DNA from: Rhodocyclaceae bacterium
Lineage (GTDB): Bacteria > Pseudomonadota > Gammaproteobacteria > Burkholderiales > Rhodocyclaceae
NCBI GenBank assembly: GCA_025361105.1
Contig: JANYAW010000243.1
Span: 1 to 7,721 of the forward strand
DNA: 7,721 bases
Reading direction: 5' to 3'
Shown here piece by piece: positions 6,721 through 7,721 of the stretch (the stretch's first letter is position 1; each line of letters starts with the position of its first letter). A program made the position numbers and the translations under genes. The notes below the pieces were generated by a model. That model saw only the letters and a list, made by a program, of their open reading frames with translations. It made no database searches and was not told where the DNA came from.

Positions 6721-6725
6721 TGATC

Positions 6726-7721
6726 ATGTTCAAATCCATTTCAAACTTGCTGAACCGCACGCCCTGGTGGGGGCTGATTGGCGTCGCCTTTGCGATACTG
6801 GTTTTGCTGATCTTATTGGCGGTGCCATTTAACGTGCTGCGCTTGGCCGCGCACACTGACACGCCGCCCGAACACCGTGCGATTCAACGCGAGATTGATG
6901 CGGCGTTTGGCATCAATGCGCTGGGCGTTGCCGACAGCGTGGTGCGAACCATACAGCGCTTTGGCGAGGATCCGGTGCGTCGTGCGGAATTGGATCGGGT
7001 GCTTGATGAGATTGCGCGTGCGCGTGATGACGTAGTGGCTGGTAGTGCTCCCAAGCGCAACCGACGCACCGAAACCACGACGCGAATTGATGGTGTGGTG
7101 ACCGAGCATCAAGTACAAATCGAGAAACAAATTGAGAAACCCGTTGAGAAAAACCCCAGCCGCCAAACCTTGGACGAATTGGCGCAACTTGAAGAGCAAC
7201 GCGATGCGGAACACGATGCGGCGATTCGTAGTTATGAAATCGCAGTAGATGCGCGCAAGGAGATCGAGCGCGCACGCGACGAACTGCAACATGCGCTCGA
7301 AGAGCGTGATCTTCCATCGGCTGAAATGCCCAAGACCATCGCGCAACGACTGGAGCTTGCCTATGCTGCCGAACAAAAAGCGCAAGCCCAAGTCGATGTC
7401 GCGCGACGTGCGCTAAAGCAAGTCGCCGAGCAGTCCGCACAAGCTACCAACGACCTCGCCGCAAGCGAAGTCAACGAGACGGTCAGTGCAATTACGCCAG
7501 CGCTACGCGAAAAAATCCATGCCACCGTGGCCAATGATTTCTACCGCATGGTGGCTTGTGTAGTGCTGATTTTGTTGTTCATCCCGAGCTTCATGTTGGT
7601 GGTCATTGCCAAATTTTTTGCCGGTCGTTCGCGCAACTTACAAAAAATCGCCGACGAAAAAAGTTCCGAAGCGCAGCATCACAGCATGCGTCGTCAGCTG
7701 ACCGAAGCACGCTTGCAAGCC
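6726..7721 (+). CDS. Probable LytS/YehU-type sensor histidine kinase, N-terminal part (3' partial)
   Basis: The frame is open to the right edge (332 codons, no stop). Membrane segment 1 is at about 15-38, after NRTPWWG. A long charged helical region (about 45-270) follows, rich in E, R, A and Q with heptad-like stretches, including three IEKQ-like tetrads (132-143). Membrane segment 2 is at about 276-298, ending AKFFAGRSR. The final residues (from QHHSMRRQ to TEARLQA) match the segment that, in PF06580 kinases, immediately precedes the phospho-acceptor His-box (Q-x-x-P-H-F-L-x-N-T-L). That box would begin just past the window, so the catalytic part is unseen. The region between the two membrane segments would be periplasmic and would be the sensor. 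In such systems a LytTR response regulator commonly follows. An alternative start is ATG 6720, two codons earlier; neither start has a clear Shine-Dalgarno. If the kinase call is wrong, it is simply a two-TM coiled-coil membrane protein. Confidence 0.65.
   Translation, partial: MFKSISNLLNRTPWWGLIGVAFAILVLLILLAVPFNVLRLAAHTDTPPEHRAIQREIDAAFGINALGVADSVVRTIQRFGEDPVRRAELDRVLDEIARARDDVVAGSAPKRNRRTETTTRIDGVVTEHQVQIEKQIEKPVEKNPSRQTLDELAQLEEQRDAEHDAAIRSYEIAVDARKEIERARDELQHALEERDLPSAEMPKTIAQRLELAYAAEQKAQAQVDVARRALKQVAEQSAQATNDLAASEVNETVSAITPALREKIHATVANDFYRMVACVVLILLFIPSFMLVVIAKFFAGRSRNLQKIADEKSSEAQHHSMRRQLTEARLQA
7119..7154 (+). repeat. Threefold 12-base tandem repeat in coding sequence (IEKQ/IEKP/VEKN)
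   Basis: Three consecutive in-frame 12-base units (7119, 7131, 7143) share the core GAGAAA and encode IEKQ, IEKP and VEKN, residues 132-143 of the kinase-like protein. Units differ at several bases, so this is an old or degenerate repeat in the extracytoplasmic helical region, not a recent slippage tract. Confidence 0.6.

Larger units (their letters stand above)
6572..6725 (+). other. Intergenic gap between transporter and kinase genes
   Basis: The only substantial gap in the window. It holds repeat copy 2, a possible sigma70-type promoter (6669-6697) and a 41-codon open frame (6595-6720). A small hairpin (CGGCT, GGCA loop, AGCCG at 6666-6679) lacks a following T-run, so no intrinsic terminator is recognised for the upstream genes. 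No tRNA or riboswitch-like structure was seen by eye. Confidence 0.6.

Noticed and set aside
6813..7391. 192-codon minus-strand open frame under the kinase-like gene
   Set aside because: The plus-strand frame is open for over 330 codons with a coherent two-TM plan and a kinase-like end. The minus frame shows no recognisable domain.

Overview
The window is a gene-dense stretch of a proteobacterial chromosome. It is moderately GC-rich by eye, with every gene on the plus strand and most neighbours overlapping by 1-8 bases. The order DUF4381 protein, BatA-like vWA, BatB-like vWA, TPR and BatD-like is the distal part of a MoxR-associated Bat (aerotolerance-type) operon. The DUF4381 member points to Gammaproteobacteria or near relatives, but the species cannot be named. 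The usual upstream partners (MoxR AAA+ ATPase and DUF58 protein) would lie before base 1.

Layout: (1) 2-418, C-terminal part of a DUF4381 membrane protein cut by the left edge. (2) 415-1497, vWA protein with an intact MIDAS motif. (3) 1490-2476, second vWA protein with an altered MIDAS (D-x-G-x-S). (4) 2476-3147, TPR protein that is fused to (3) in many relatives. (5) 3144-4526, BatD-like protein with a signal peptide, beta-rich periplasmic part and one late membrane segment. (6) 4533-5405, PhyH-type Fe(II)/2-oxoglutarate oxygenase starting only 6 bases after (5). (7) 5402-6571, MFS transporter whose start overlaps the stop of (6). (8) A 148-154 base non-coding or weakly coding gap. (9) 6726 to the right edge, a two-TM coiled-coil protein whose last residues look like the run-up to the His-box of a LytS/YehU-type (PF06580) sensor histidine kinase.

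Genes 1-5 probably assemble as an envelope complex: membrane-anchored vWA proteins presented to a MoxR chaperone, with TPR and BatD partners reaching into the periplasm. Genes 6-7 look like a small-molecule oxidation plus transport pair, apparently co-transcribed with the bat genes. The last gene probably starts a separate two-component unit with its own promoter.

The most unexpected feature is a 25-base perfect duplication. One copy is in the linker of the BatD gene (4000-4024) and the other starts on the final base of the MFS stop codon (6571-6595). Beyond the identical block, one reading frame keeps a similar peptide while the bases differ. I found no phage, IS element, CRISPR array, tRNA or rRNA. 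No wholly new system can be claimed from this window alone; the best leads are the oxygenase/transporter pair attached to the bat operon and the duplicated tract.
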